From NCBI RefSeq assembly GCF_900187965.1, contig NZ_FZNL01000004.1, positions 1 to 64,000 of the forward strand: a stretch of 64,000 nt of DNA, written 5' to 3'. A program made the translations under genes and the position numbers. Positions within the stretch are counted from its first letter, which is position 1; each line of letters opens with the position of its first letter. The stretch comes from Flavobacterium sp. ov086. GTDB taxonomy: Bacteria; Bacteroidota; Bacteroidia; Flavobacteriales; Flavobacteriaceae. This document shows, one piece after another, positions 9,334 through 18,774 of this stretch. The notes under the pieces are model-generated. The model was not told the DNA's origin. It saw only the letters and a list, made by a program, of their open reading frames with translations, and searched no databases.

Positions 9334-10047
9334 ATGAAATATAAATTAGCATTAATTACACTACTATTTTCTGTGTTGAGTTTTGCACAAAGCGATATTA
9401 CCGGAACAATAAAAACAGAGGTGATGGTAAAACATGAATTAGGTTACGCTTTACACAAACCTGCAAATACAAAAGAAAATAAGCCATTAATAGTCTTTAT
9501 TTCGGGAGATGGAGAGAAGGGAACGGACATTGAGAAAGTAAAAATTAATGGACCTTTAAAATATTTAAAAACACATCAATTAGATGCTTACGTTTTGGCT
9601 CCGCAATGCAAAGAAGATGAAAATTGGGATATTGAATCGATTAATGAATTGATTTTAAAAATTCAAAAAGAGAATAAAATAGATCCAAACAGAATATATG
9701 TTACAGGTTTAAGTTCCGGAGGTTGGGCAGCATGGAATTTAGCGCTTTCATACCCGGATAAGTTTGCTGCAATAGTGCCAATTTCGGGTTTTGTTGATTT
9801 GATCGAATTAGAAAGTGTTTGTAAAATTGCTACTATTCCAACCAGAATTTTTCACGGATTATTAGACGATGTGGTAAAAGTAGATTACGCAATTACCATT
9901 TACAAAGAGCTAAAAAAATGTAATGCCAAAGATGTTCAATTAACCATTTTTGATGATGCAGGTCACGATAGTTGGTCACGAGTTTATGACAATCCTGAGA
10001 TTTATAACTGGATGTTTAAACAAATAAAAACGAATACGAACAAATAA
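9334..10047 (+). CDS. secreted alpha/beta-hydrolase (phospholipase/carboxylesterase-like)
   Basis: This is a serine hydrolase of the PHB-depolymerase/dienelactone-hydrolase-like esterase group often found in PULs. Numbered from ATG 9334, residues 1-19 are a signal peptide (MKYKLALITLLFSVLSFAQ). The nucleophile elbow GLSSGG gives Ser127, GLLDD offers the acid Asp178/179, and AGHDSW gives His211. An alternative ATG at 9322 overlaps the GH144 stop codon (TAATG) but adds residues ahead of a good signal peptide. The tight coupling implies translation together with GH144. It may remove acyl substituents such as succinyl or acetyl from the glucan (inference). Confidence 0.8.
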   Translation: MKYKLALITLLFSVLSFAQSDITGTIKTEVMVKHELGYALHKPANTKENKPLIVFISGDGEKGTDIEKVKINGPLKYLKTHQLDAYVLAPQCKEDENWDIESINELILKIQKENKIDPNRIYVTGLSSGGWAAWNLALSYPDKFAAIVPISGFVDLIELESVCKIATIPTRIFHGLLDDVVKVDYAITIYKELKKCNAKDVQLTIFDDAGHDSWSRVYDNPEIYNWMFKQIKTNTNK

Positions 10048-10140
10048 ATATAATAGAATGAAATCGCTTCGATTCCAAATTATAAACAGAATGAAGAAAA
10101 GCGATTCCATGTTCCATTAAGAAATAAATATTAAATACAC

Positions 10141-12441
10141 ATGAAAAACAAATTAGTCTTACTTTTTTTAGGATGTGCTGTTTTGGGTTACGCTCAAAAA
10201 AAGACCACTAAAAATACAGTAAAAATTAAACCAAAATCAGAGTTTGTAGCGGAGTTGATGTCGAAAATGACGTTAGATGAAAAATTAGGGCAGCTTAATT
10301 TACCAACTTCTGGAGATATTACGACAGGACAAGCAAATAGCTCTAATGTGGCTAAAAATATTGCTGAAGGTAAGGTTGGAGGTTTATTCAATATTAAATC
10401 TGTTCAAAAAATTAAAGAAGTACAAAAAATTGCTGTTGAACAAAGCCGTTTGAAAATTCCATTGCTTTTTGGTATGGATGTAATTCACGGTTACGAAACA
10501 ACATTCCCAATTCCGTTAGGATTATCTTGTACTTGGGATATGGGTTTAATCGAAAGAAGTGCACAAATCGCTGCTCAGGAAGCAAGTGCTGACGGTATCA
10601 ACTGGACATTCTCTCCAATGGTAGACGTTTCTCGTGACCCTCGTTGGGGAAGAGTTTCTGAAGGTTCAGGAGAAGATCCATATTTAGGAAGCCAGATTGC
10701 AAAAGCAATGGTTAACGGATACCAACAACACGATCTTTCAAAAAATAATTCTATCATGGCGTGCGTAAAACACTTCGCTTTATATGGTGCGCCAGAAGCA
10801 GGACGTGATTACAATACTGTTGACATGAGTCATATCAGAATGTTTAATGATTATTTCCCTCCTTACAAAGCTGCTGTTGATGCAGGAGTAGGTTCTGTAA
10901 TGGCTTCTTTCAATGAAATTGACGGAATTCCTGCAACAGGAAACAAATGGTTAATGACAGATGTTTTAAGAAAACAATGGGGCTTTAAAGGTTTCGTAGT
11001 AACAGATTTTACCGGAATCCCTGAAATGATCGAACACGGAATGGGTGATTTACAAGCGGTTTCGGCTTTATCATTAAATGCCGGTGTTGAAATGGATATG
11101 GTTGGTGAAGGTTTCTTAGGTACTTTGAAAAAATCTTTAGACGAGAAAAAAGTAACAATCGAAACAATTGATAATGCTGTTAAACTTATTTTAGAAGCAA
11201 AATATGATTTAGGATTGTTTAGCGATCCTTATAAATATTGTGATGTAAACAGAGCAAAAACAGAAATTTTTACAGCAAGCAGTAGAAAAGAAGCAAGATC
11301 AATTTCAGCACAATCATTGGTTTTATTAAAAAATCAAAATCAAGTATTACCTCTTAAAAAATCAGGTACAATTGCTTTAATCGGACCATTGGCTGATGCC
11401 AAAGAAAATATGCCGGGAACCTGGAGTGTAGCTACAAAAATGGAAAATGCTATTTCATTATTAGCAGGAATCAAAGAAGTAGCAGGATCTTCTACAAAAG
11501 TATTATATGCTAAAGGAAGCAACTTAGATTACGATGAAACTTTTGAAACTAACGCAACAATGTTTGGTAAAACCTTACACCGCGATGGTCGTTCTAAAGA
11601 AGAATTATTAGCAGAAGCATTAAAAGTAGCGAATCAATCAGATGTAATTGTTGCAGCACTTGGAGAATCTGCAGAGATGAGTGGAGAATCTAGCAGCCGT
11701 ACGAATTTAGAAATTCCACAAGCTCAAAAAGATTTATTAAACGCTTTATTAAAAACAGGAAAACCAGTTGTTTTAGTATTATTCGATGGTCGTCCGTTGG
11801 TTATTAAAGAAGAGAATGAAACTGTTCCTGCAATTTTAAATGTTTGGTTTGCAGGTAGTGAAGCAGGTTATGCTATTGCCGATGTTTTATTTGGAGATGT
11901 AAATCCTTCAGGAAAATTGACTTCAACTTTCCCAAGAAGCGTTGGACAATTGCCAATTTATTACGCACATAAAAACACAGGAAGACCACTTTCTAACACA
12001 GAAGGTAAATTTGAAAAATTCAGATCTAACTATATCGACGAAAGAAACGAGCCATTATTTCCATTTGGTTTTGGATTAAGCTATACTTCTTTTGAATATT
12101 CTAACTTGAAAATTTCATCTGATAAAATGAATTTCAACGGAAAATTAAAAGTAACCGTTGATGTTGCAAACACAGGAAATTATGACGGAAAAGAAACCGT
12201 TCAATTATACATTAGAGATTTAGTAGGTTCAGTAACAAGACCAGTTAGAGAATTGAAAAATTTCCAAAAAATAACTCTTAAAAAAGGAGAGAAGCAAACT
12301 GTGTCATTTGACATCACAGTTGAAGATTTAAAATTTTATAATTCTGATTTACAATTCGTAGCAGAATCTGGACAGTTTGATGTTTTCGTTGGTGGAAATT
12401 CAAATGCAGACAAGAAAGTTAGTTTTGAATTAACTAAATAG
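10141..12441 (+). CDS. bglX: GH3 periplasmic beta-glucosidase (BglX-type)
   Basis: This retaining beta-glucosidase probably cleaves imported gluco-oligosaccharides to glucose in the periplasm. It has 766 residues: a signal peptide (about 1-19), the GH3 N-terminal TIM-like domain, the GH3 C-terminal domain and a fibronectin-III-like end (LKVTVDVANTGNYDGKETVQ). The nucleophile is Asp289 in GFVVTDFTG. Glu516 in SGESSSRTNLEIP sits where BglX-type enzymes carry the acid/base. Substrate-pocket motifs VKHFALYG and WTFSPMVDVSRDPRWGR are present. Some Bacteroidota GH3 enzymes prefer sophorose-type beta-1,2 links, which would fit the adjacent GH144. The operon ends here with a clear terminator. Confidence 0.93.
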   Translation: MKNKLVLLFLGCAVLGYAQKKTTKNTVKIKPKSEFVAELMSKMTLDEKLGQLNLPTSGDITTGQANSSNVAKNIAEGKVGGLFNIKSVQKIKEVQKIAVEQSRLKIPLLFGMDVIHGYETTFPIPLGLSCTWDMGLIERSAQIAAQEASADGINWTFSPMVDVSRDPRWGRVSEGSGEDPYLGSQIAKAMVNGYQQHDLSKNNSIMACVKHFALYGAPEAGRDYNTVDMSHIRMFNDYFPPYKAAVDAGVGSVMASFNEIDGIPATGNKWLMTDVLRKQWGFKGFVVTDFTGIPEMIEHGMGDLQAVSALSLNAGVEMDMVGEGFLGTLKKSLDEKKVTIETIDNAVKLILEAKYDLGLFSDPYKYCDVNRAKTEIFTASSRKEARSISAQSLVLLKNQNQVLPLKKSGTIALIGPLADAKENMPGTWSVATKMENAISLLAGIKEVAGSSTKVLYAKGSNLDYDETFETNATMFGKTLHRDGRSKEELLAEALKVANQSDVIVAALGESAEMSGESSSRTNLEIPQAQKDLLNALLKTGKPVVLVLFDGRPLVIKEENETVPAILNVWFAGSEAGYAIADVLFGDVNPSGKLTSTFPRSVGQLPIYYAHKNTGRPLSNTEGKFEKFRSNYIDERNEPLFPFGFGLSYTSFEYSNLKISSDKMNFNGKLKVTVDVANTGNYDGKETVQLYIRDLVGSVTRPVRELKNFQKITLKKGEKQTVSFDITVEDLKFYNSDLQFVAESGQFDVFVGGNSNADKKVSFELTK

Positions 12442-12461
12442 TTGGTTTATTTATTGCAATT

Positions 12462-12498
12462 AGCCCTTCGGAATTGGTTGACGAAGGGCTTTTTTTTC
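12462..12498 (+). terminator. rho-independent terminator after GH3 gene
   Basis: AGCCCTTCG (12462-12470) pairs with CGAAGGGCT (12482-12490) across an 11-base loop, followed by a run of eight T. It closes the susC-to-GH3 transcription unit, so the genes from 12574 on need their own promoter or read-through. Confidence 0.9.
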
Positions 12499-12573
12499 GC
12501 TTTTTGGTTAGTGGTTTATAGGTAAAATCGTTAGTCAGGACTTTTAGAAAAATATAAATTTAATTTTTATAAA

Positions 12574-13356
12574 ATGAAAATAAGTAAAACATTCCAAGTA
12601 TGTTCTTTAGCCATCGTAGTTGTTTTTTCTTCTTGTAATGTCGGAAAAAATGCGATTGTTGCACATCGCGGCGCATGGAAGAAAAATAATTTACCTGAAA
12701 ATTCAATTGCTTCCCTTAGACATGCAATTGATTTAAAACTCGCAGGTTCAGAATTTGATGTTTGGAGAACTGCCGATGATTCCCTTGTGATCAATCACGA
12801 TGCGCATTATAATAAATTGCTCATTGAAGAAACAAATTATGAAGATCTGATAAAGTTTAAACTTTCAAACGGAGAGAAGCTGCCAACTTTACACGAATAT
12901 ATTACAGAAGGGAAAAGAAATAACAAACACACACTTTTGGTTTGTGAAATAAAACCTTCGGAAATAAGTAAAGAAAGAGGAAAACAAACTGCCATAAAAA
13001 CGGTTGAAACCATCAAAAAACTTAAGGCAGATAAAATAACGTCTTACATAAGTTTTGACTACGAAATTCTGAAACAAATTCAACAAATAGATCCCAAAGC
13101 TTCTTTACAATATCTGGAAGGAAATAAATCTCCAGCAGAAGTAAAAAAGGATAATATTTCTGGTGTTGATTATCATTTCTCTGTTTTTCAAAAACATCCT
13201 GAGTGGATAAAAGAAGCAAAAGACAATAAGATTATTTTAAATGTCTGGACGGTTAATGATGCTGATGTTATGGATTGGATTATCGGGAATAATTTTGATT
13301 ACATAACTACCAATGAACCTGAATTACTTGCTGAAAGATTAATGAAGAAAAAATAA
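12574..13356 (+). CDS. glycerophosphodiester phosphodiesterase lipoprotein
   Basis: It belongs to the GDPD family, which hydrolyses glycerophosphodiesters to glycerol-3-phosphate and an alcohol with a divalent metal. The lipobox VVFSSC gives Cys21. The TIM-barrel catalytic motifs are all visible: HRG at 31-33, PENS with Glu43, EFDVW with Glu60 and Asp62, and INHD with His75. At 260 residues it is a normal single-domain GDPD. It follows the GH3 terminator, and the GH43-like gene starts 38 bases after it. Beside beta-1,2-glucan enzymes it may strip phosphoglycerol groups from bacterial periplasmic glucans (inference). General phospholipid head-group scavenging is the simpler alternative. Confidence 0.9.
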   Translation: MKISKTFQVCSLAIVVVFSSCNVGKNAIVAHRGAWKKNNLPENSIASLRHAIDLKLAGSEFDVWRTADDSLVINHDAHYNKLLIEETNYEDLIKFKLSNGEKLPTLHEYITEGKRNNKHTLLVCEIKPSEISKERGKQTAIKTVETIKKLKADKITSYISFDYEILKQIQQIDPKASLQYLEGNKSPAEVKKDNISGVDYHFSVFQKHPEWIKEAKDNKIILNVWTVNDADVMDWIIGNNFDYITTNEPELLAERLMKKK

Positions 13357-13394
13357 CTCTATTATATGGAGTCTATTTAACTAAAAAATAAATT

Positions 13395-15314
13395 ATGAAA
13401 AAACTATATTTAATCCCCGTTTTGCTAATGATTATTGGTTTCAATACCAAGATATTGGCACAAAACATTATTCCGGGTAAAACGGAATGGTTTGATCCAA
13501 ATAAACCTGCAACTACTTATTGTAATCCAATTAATATTGGATATAATTATACAACAGAAAATCATAATGGTATTCCGGAATCCCGCCGTTCAAGCGCAGA
13601 TCCGGTAATTATTACTTTTAAAGGCGAATATTATTTATTTGCTACAAATCAGGCAGGATTTTTTTGGAGTAAAGACATGTCTGACTGGAAATTTGTTTAT
13701 GGAAGTTTTCAAAGAAAACCTGCAGATGATGATCAATGTGCACCGGCGGCTTGGGTAGTAAATGATACTTTATTCTATGTGGGTTCAACTTGGAAAAGAG
13801 ATCATCCAATCTGGAAAACAGCCGATCCAAAATCAGGACAATGGTTGCGACATGTAGACAAAGCAATGCTGCCAACCTGGGATCCTGCGATTTTTCAGGA
13901 TGACGATAAAAAAGTATATATGTACTACGGATCAAGCGGAAAATTACCTCTTGTAGGCGTAGAAGTAGATTATGATACCTGGTTGCCGAAAGGAAATCAG
14001 GCAGATTACGAAAAACTATACAAAGCGACAGAAGTTGAGGATATTCAGCGTCCATACGGTCAGATTAAAGAAGTCGTTGGATTAGATCCTGCAAATCACG
14101 GTTGGGAACGTTTTGGACCTAATAACGATATGGAACCAGCACCTTGGGGCAACTTTATTGAAGGAGCATGGATGACTAAACACAACGGAAAATATTATAT
14201 GCAATACGGAGCTCCGGCAACCGAGTTTAAAGGTTATGCAAATGGAGTACATGTTGGAGATAATCCGTTAGGGCCATTTGTATATCAAAAACACAATCCA
14301 ATGTCATATAAACCAGGAGGATTTGTGATTGGAGCCGGACACGGAAATACCTTTGCAGATAATTATGGAAATTACTGGAATACTGGAACTTGTAAAATCT
14401 CTATTAAAGACCGTTTTGAGCGTCGTATTGATATGTTCCCGGCTGGATTTGACAAAGACGATGTAATGTATTCGATAACTTCTTATGGAGATTTTCCAAT
14501 AGTATTACCAACTGCAGAACGCAATCAGGAAAAAGGAGCTTCTTCAGGATGGATGTTGCTTTCTTATAAAAAGCCGGTAACAGTTTCTTCTTCAGAAGAA
14601 TGTATGGAAGTTGAAACACACAGAATGGACAATGGCGGTAAAAAAGTATATGAGAAATTTTGTTATGGAGCGAATAATCTAACGGATGAAAATATTCAGA
14701 CCTATTGGTCAGCAAAAACAGATAAATCGGGAGAATGGTTACAACTTGATTTGGGTAAACAAATGCAAATAAATGCTTTGCAAGTAAACTATGCAGATCA
14801 TAAAGCAACGCAATATAACAAAGCGATGGATATTTATTATCAATATAAAATTTTCATGTCTGATGATGCTGTAAATTGGACCTTAGTAGTTGATAAATCT
14901 CAAAATGCTAAAGATGTTCCTCATGATTATGTCGAATTGACAAAACCAATTAAAGCGCGTTATATCAAAATGGTGAATATTCACACTGCATCGGGATTAT
15001 TTGCAGTTTCTGATTTTAGAGTTTTTGGAAATGGATTATCAGAAAAGCCAAAAGCAGTTTCGGATTTTAAAGTGAACAGAAATGCAAAGGATTCACGAAA
15101 TGCAATGATTACATGGAAAAAGCAAGCAGATGCAATTGGTTATAATATTTATTACGGAATTAGTCCTGATAAATTATACAATAGCATTATGGTTTATGAC
15201 GAAGGTTCATATGATTTTAGAGGTTTAGATAAAGGCACTAAATATTATTTTACAATTGAAGCATTTAATGAAAGTGGAATAGGAGCAAAAAACAAACTAA
15301 AAGAAGTAAAATAA
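13395..15314 (+). CDS. GH43-like five-bladed propeller protein with discoidin and Fn3 domains
   Basis: This is a secreted glycosidase-like protein of 639 residues. A signal peptide (about 1-22) leads into a GH43/GH-F-clan propeller up to about residue 375. Candidate catalytic residues are Asp69 (SSADPVI), Asp163 (PTWDPAIFQ) and Glu256 (FIEGAWMTKHNGKYY), in the order base, modulator, acid. An F5/8-type-C (discoidin) carbohydrate-binding domain follows (about 395-550, WLQLDLGKQMQINALQVNY, FAVSDFRVFGNG). A fibronectin-III module (about 555-639) ends the protein. The linkage it cleaves cannot be told. GH43 enzymes usually act on arabinosides, xylosides or galactosides, so it may take side sugars off the PUL substrate. 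Confidence 0.8.
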   Translation: MKKLYLIPVLLMIIGFNTKILAQNIIPGKTEWFDPNKPATTYCNPINIGYNYTTENHNGIPESRRSSADPVIITFKGEYYLFATNQAGFFWSKDMSDWKFVYGSFQRKPADDDQCAPAAWVVNDTLFYVGSTWKRDHPIWKTADPKSGQWLRHVDKAMLPTWDPAIFQDDDKKVYMYYGSSGKLPLVGVEVDYDTWLPKGNQADYEKLYKATEVEDIQRPYGQIKEVVGLDPANHGWERFGPNNDMEPAPWGNFIEGAWMTKHNGKYYMQYGAPATEFKGYANGVHVGDNPLGPFVYQKHNPMSYKPGGFVIGAGHGNTFADNYGNYWNTGTCKISIKDRFERRIDMFPAGFDKDDVMYSITSYGDFPIVLPTAERNQEKGASSGWMLLSYKKPVTVSSSEECMEVETHRMDNGGKKVYEKFCYGANNLTDENIQTYWSAKTDKSGEWLQLDLGKQMQINALQVNYADHKATQYNKAMDIYYQYKIFMSDDAVNWTLVVDKSQNAKDVPHDYVELTKPIKARYIKMVNIHTASGLFAVSDFRVFGNGLSEKPKAVSDFKVNRNAKDSRNAMITWKKQADAIGYNIYYGISPDKLYNSIMVYDEGSYDFRGLDKGTKYYFTIEAFNESGIGAKNKLKEVK

Positions 15315-15409
15315 TTCTGGTTTTATTTAAGAAAAGGTTGTAAAAAAATTATTGCAATTATAAAGAATTTTGTTCCTTTGTTATACAACCCAAAATGCTA
15401 TAAAACACC

Positions 15410-16801
15410 ATGAAAAAAACGATTCTTTTAACTGTTTTGGCTTTAAACGGCTTAACATCTTTTGCACAATCAAACGATGAGAAAAACATTAAATTATTTT
15501 ACAAAAAAGCCTTAACCGAAGCGAAGTGCTACACTTGGTTAGAATATTTATCAAACGATATTGGTAGTCGTTTATCAGGATCTGCAAGTGCCGAAGAAGC
15601 AGTTCAATACACCAAAAGACAACTAGAAACTCTTGGACTTGATAAAGTATATTTACAAGACGTTATGGTTCCGCATTGGGTTCGTGGCGAAAAAGAAACG
15701 GCTTATATTTTAGATAATAAAACAAAAACCGTAGTGCCAATTTGTGCTTTAGGAGCCTCAATTGCAACACCTAAAACAGGAATTACTGCTGAGGTAATTG
15801 AAGTTCACAGCATAAAAGAACTGAAAGAACTAGGAGATAAAGTAAAAGGTAAGATTGTATTTTACAACAGACCAATGGATCCTGAAAATGTACCAACCTT
15901 TACGTCTTATTCAGAAGCGGGAGATCAAAGACGTAGCGGAGCTCAGGAAGCTGCAAAACTAGGTGCAGTTGGAACAATTGTACGTTCTTTAAGTTTACGA
16001 TTAGATGATTTCCCACATACAGGAAATCAAAGTTATGGTGATTTACCAAAAGAACAATATATTCCGGCAGCAGCAATTAGCACAAATGGAGCAGAATTGT
16101 TGAGCAAGCTGTTAAAAAATAATCCAGCATTAAAGTTCTATTTCAAACAATCTTGTCAAACATTGCCAGATGTGTTGTCACACAACGTGATTGGTGAATT
16201 AACAGGAACAGTAACTCCGGAAAACGTTATGGTTGTTGGAGGTCATTTAGATTCTTGGGATCTTGCCGATGGTTCTCATGATGATGGTGCAGGAGTAGTG
16301 CAAAGTATGGAAGTAGTTCGCATCCTTAAAAACCTAAACTATAAGCCTAAGAATACAATTCGTGTTGTATTATTTATGAACGAAGAAAATGGCGGAAAAG
16401 GTGGAGCTAAATATGAAGAAGTTTCAAAAGAAAAGAAAGAGAATCATATTTTTGCTTTAGAAAGTGATTCAGGCGGATTTACACCAAGAGGATTTTCATT
16501 AGAAGCTGATGATGCTAACTTGAAAAAAATACAAGGATATAAAGACTTTTTTGAGCCTTATTTTATAAACAGCTTCATAAAAGGGCACGCAGGTTCAGAT
16601 ATTGAGCATTTAACGTCTAAAACAATCGTTAAAGCTGGTTTAATGCCAGATTCGCAACGTTATTTTGATTATCATCACGCTGCAAACGATAAGTTTGATG
16701 CTATAAACAAAAGAGAGTTAGAACTTGGAGCAGCAACAATGACGTCATTAATCTATTTAGTAGATCAAAACGGAATCGTTCTTCCAACAGCGACGAATTA
16801 A
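15410..16801 (+). CDS. M28-family zinc aminopeptidase, secreted
   Basis: This is a di-zinc exopeptidase of 463 residues with a signal peptide (ending LNGLTSFAQ). A PA-like insert (about 125-240) precedes the M28 catalytic domain. The metal and catalytic residues can be placed: His279 and Asp281 (GGHLDSWD), Asp291/292 (SHDDGAG), Glu325/326 (NEENGGKGG), an Asp in ALESDSGG and a C-terminal His in YHHAANDKFD. A weak promoter (TTG, 18 bases, TTCCTTTG) precedes it, so it may be transcribed separately. A peptidase is unexpected at the end of a glucan locus and may be unrelated to it. A strong terminator follows. Confidence 0.92.
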   Translation: MKKTILLTVLALNGLTSFAQSNDEKNIKLFYKKALTEAKCYTWLEYLSNDIGSRLSGSASAEEAVQYTKRQLETLGLDKVYLQDVMVPHWVRGEKETAYILDNKTKTVVPICALGASIATPKTGITAEVIEVHSIKELKELGDKVKGKIVFYNRPMDPENVPTFTSYSEAGDQRRSGAQEAAKLGAVGTIVRSLSLRLDDFPHTGNQSYGDLPKEQYIPAAAISTNGAELLSKLLKNNPALKFYFKQSCQTLPDVLSHNVIGELTGTVTPENVMVVGGHLDSWDLADGSHDDGAGVVQSMEVVRILKNLNYKPKNTIRVVLFMNEENGGKGGAKYEEVSKEKKENHIFALESDSGGFTPRGFSLEADDANLKKIQGYKDFFEPYFINSFIKGHAGSDIEHLTSKTIVKAGLMPDSQRYFDYHHAANDKFDAINKRELELGAATMTSLIYLVDQNGIVLPTATN

Positions 16802-16820
16802 GTTGTAAAAAACAGAAATA

Positions 16821-16851
16821 AAAAAGCGATGAGTATCTCATCGCTTTTTTT
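16821..16851 (+). terminator. terminator after M28 peptidase gene
   Basis: AGCGATGAG and CTCATCGCT form a nine-bp stem with a three-base loop, flanked by A and T runs. It can act in both directions and so also serves the convergent gene ending at 16907. Confidence 0.9.
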
Positions 16852-16906
16852 ATATAGAAAAAACTGCGTAAAGCCGTTTAATCAGTTCAATCCGTGGGGA
16901 ATAAAT

Positions 16907-17590
16907 TTAATAAGTATCTATTACAGTTTTCAATAAAGCAGAATCAACCAAATCAGATGGAGCAACAACTTTCTCATCAAGTGGAATATCGTTTCCATAT
17001 CTTTCTTTTATTATTTTCTGAACCCTTTCATCACTTAAATTGAAATCCTTCAATTGTCTAAGTTTTGATAATTCGATGCCAGCGCCATTTTTGTATATTT
17101 TCCAAACCAGTTCTGAGCAATAAATGCGTGTATCATCCCATTCAAAAAAGGCATCATATTCTTTACCCATAAATTGCTGGCTGTAATCCTTCATTTTTTG
17201 CAAAGTTTCAGGCTTCAAAACCGTATCTGCATTTTTAAGCCTTTTTACAACATACTTTTGACCTTTTCCGTGTTGAATCCAATCAGTAAGTAAAGTGAGT
17301 TTTACAGGCTGAACGGCTTCAAAAACAAACAAATTTCCGTTTATTTTATAGATAATTCCGCAATGCGAAAATTTTGAATTAGTTGCAATTCGTACCGCTT
17401 CACATTGTTTAGATTCCGAAGTTTGAAAAATAATATCACCATCCTGAATTTTATCAAGTAAAGTAGTTTCCTGCTTCGTTTTTGTATGCGAAAATGGATT
17501 GTTCGGAAAAACCTTCATGGCAACAAACAATGCACATCCAAAACTGAGTAAAAATGTAATTAAGGGAAAGAGATATTTAGGTTTTTTCAT
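16907..17590 (-). CDS. YiiX/YebB-like C92 (NlpC/P60-fold) cysteine hydrolase, membrane-anchored
   Basis: It is a 227-residue member of the permuted NlpC/P60-like YiiX/YebB group. Residues 4-26 form an uncleaved or signal anchor (KYLFPLITFLLSFGCALFVA). The domain opens with DGDIIFQ and contains the active His76 (SKFSHCGII). The active Cys158 lies in RIYCSELV. Members hydrolyse amide or ester bonds, and the substrates are mostly unknown. ATG at 17590 was chosen because the longer frame to 17665 adds a hydrophilic stretch before the membrane segment. It converges with the M28 gene. Confidence 0.8.
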   Translation of the reverse strand: MKKPKYLFPLITFLLSFGCALFVAMKVFPNNPFSHTKTKQETTLLDKIQDGDIIFQTSESKQCEAVRIATNSKFSHCGIIYKINGNLFVFEAVQPVKLTLLTDWIQHGKGQKYVVKRLKNADTVLKPETLQKMKDYSQQFMGKEYDAFFEWDDTRIYCSELVWKIYKNGAGIELSKLRQLKDFNLSDERVQKIIKERYGNDIPLDEKVVAPSDLVDSALLKTVIDTY

Positions 17591-17842
17591 TTTTAAATTT
17601 AATATAAAATATTTTATGTTATCATTGTAGAGAAAAAAAGCCCACGGGTTCAACGGATTAAACAAATTTACACAGATATCCGTTAAAACAAATGTGCACG
17701 CTTTTTATGAAAATTAGAAATCTGGGAGGATCAGTTTAATCCGCTGAATCCATGGACAAAGTAATTAAATCTCAGCAAATAAATGGCAAAAAAAAATAGT
17801 TACCAAAATGATAACTATTTTTTAAATATGTTTTATGAAATA

Positions 17843-18757
17843 TTAGAGTCTAAAAATTCCACCAACAGCGATAATTCTTTGAAAAAAGAAGAAATCTTGC
17901 GAAGCTTTATCGTCGCTGCTTGTTGTAGTTCTGATATCCTGCATATTGATGTAACCACCTTTTAACTCACCTTGTAAGTAAAAATATTTGAAAAAAGTAA
18001 AGTTAATTCCCGCTTTTGCAGATAAACCGTAACCAGAAATGTGAAAATCATCATGACGTTCCATTCCTAATAAAGTTGTATTTGTTTTTGGGTATAAAAC
18101 TCCAACTCCTACACCTTCAGTTAAGTTAATTTGGACTTTATCTATATTTGGCAAACCAAACCATTTCGAAATATCGTCATGTCTGGAAACCTCAGTATTA
18201 ATATAGTTCAAACCATCTGTATGTTCGTACATTAAAAAAGCAGTACCATTTGGATTAGTAACACCTTTATCATAACCACCTTCAATAGCACCACCTTGAG
18301 ACATATCTACAGGTCTATTATTATAATATGAGCTATCTCCGTTGTAAATAGATCCAGCTTGATCAGCAGGCAAATTAATATAACCAGTAACATTAGCTGT
18401 TTGATTTTGTGTCATCACATATTTCATGTGATCCCAACCAATAGAAACGCTATAGTGATCGTTAATGAAATATCCCATTCTAAAATTAGTTTGTGGGATA
18501 GTCATGTTTGCTGGATTTACATAATCAATATGATATCCTTTTGGTTTATCATGAGCTTTCATATCAGCAACCGTAAAGTTGTAATCTTTTCCTCTAAAAT
18601 TCACATCAGATTTAGTATAACTATCTCTGTTACCTCCCCAGGAAATAAAGAATTTTCCTTTATTATGAGCCGTATATTTTTGTACTGCGATTTCTTCTTG
18701 AGCAAAAGTGTTTAAAGAAACACACATCATGAAGAAAAATAAAATTTTTGTTTTCAA
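17843..18757 (-). CDS. outer-membrane beta-barrel protein, unrecognised
   Basis: I recognise no specific family. The 304 residues begin with a signal peptide (KTKILFFFMMCVSLNTFAQ) and continue with alternating aromatic strands such as NFRMGYFINDHYSVSIGWDH and GYGLSAKAGINFTFFKYF. The protein ends in a beta-strand GGIFRL, as expected for an outer-membrane barrel. The start is a TTG codon. The only nearby ATG would leave too short a signal peptide. It lies 17 bases after kdsA on the same strand and is probably cotranscribed with it, which links it loosely to outer-membrane assembly. Confidence 0.7.
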   Translation of the reverse strand: MKTKILFFFMMCVSLNTFAQEEIAVQKYTAHNKGKFFISWGGNRDSYTKSDVNFRGKDYNFTVADMKAHDKPKGYHIDYVNPANMTIPQTNFRMGYFINDHYSVSIGWDHMKYVMTQNQTANVTGYINLPADQAGSIYNGDSSYYNNRPVDMSQGGAIEGGYDKGVTNPNGTAFLMYEHTDGLNYINTEVSRHDDISKWFGLPNIDKVQINLTEGVGVGVLYPKTNTTLLGMERHDDFHISGYGLSAKAGINFTFFKYFYLQGELKGGYINMQDIRTTTSSDDKASQDFFFFQRIIAVGGIFRL

Positions 18758-18774
18758 TGAACTAGTATTAAAAA

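Noticed and set aside
13642..14808. Two minus-strand frames of more than 130 codons inside the GH43-like gene
   Set aside because: They are mirror frames of a well-supported gene, without start context or family resemblance.
17783..17965. Short plus-strand frame of 60 codons
   Set aside because: It overlaps the 3' end of the outer-membrane protein gene and shows no recognisable features.
18359..18715. Plus-strand frame of 118 codons opposite the outer-membrane protein gene
   Set aside because: It is antisense to a signal-peptide-bearing gene with proper beta-barrel text; composition is that of a shadow frame.
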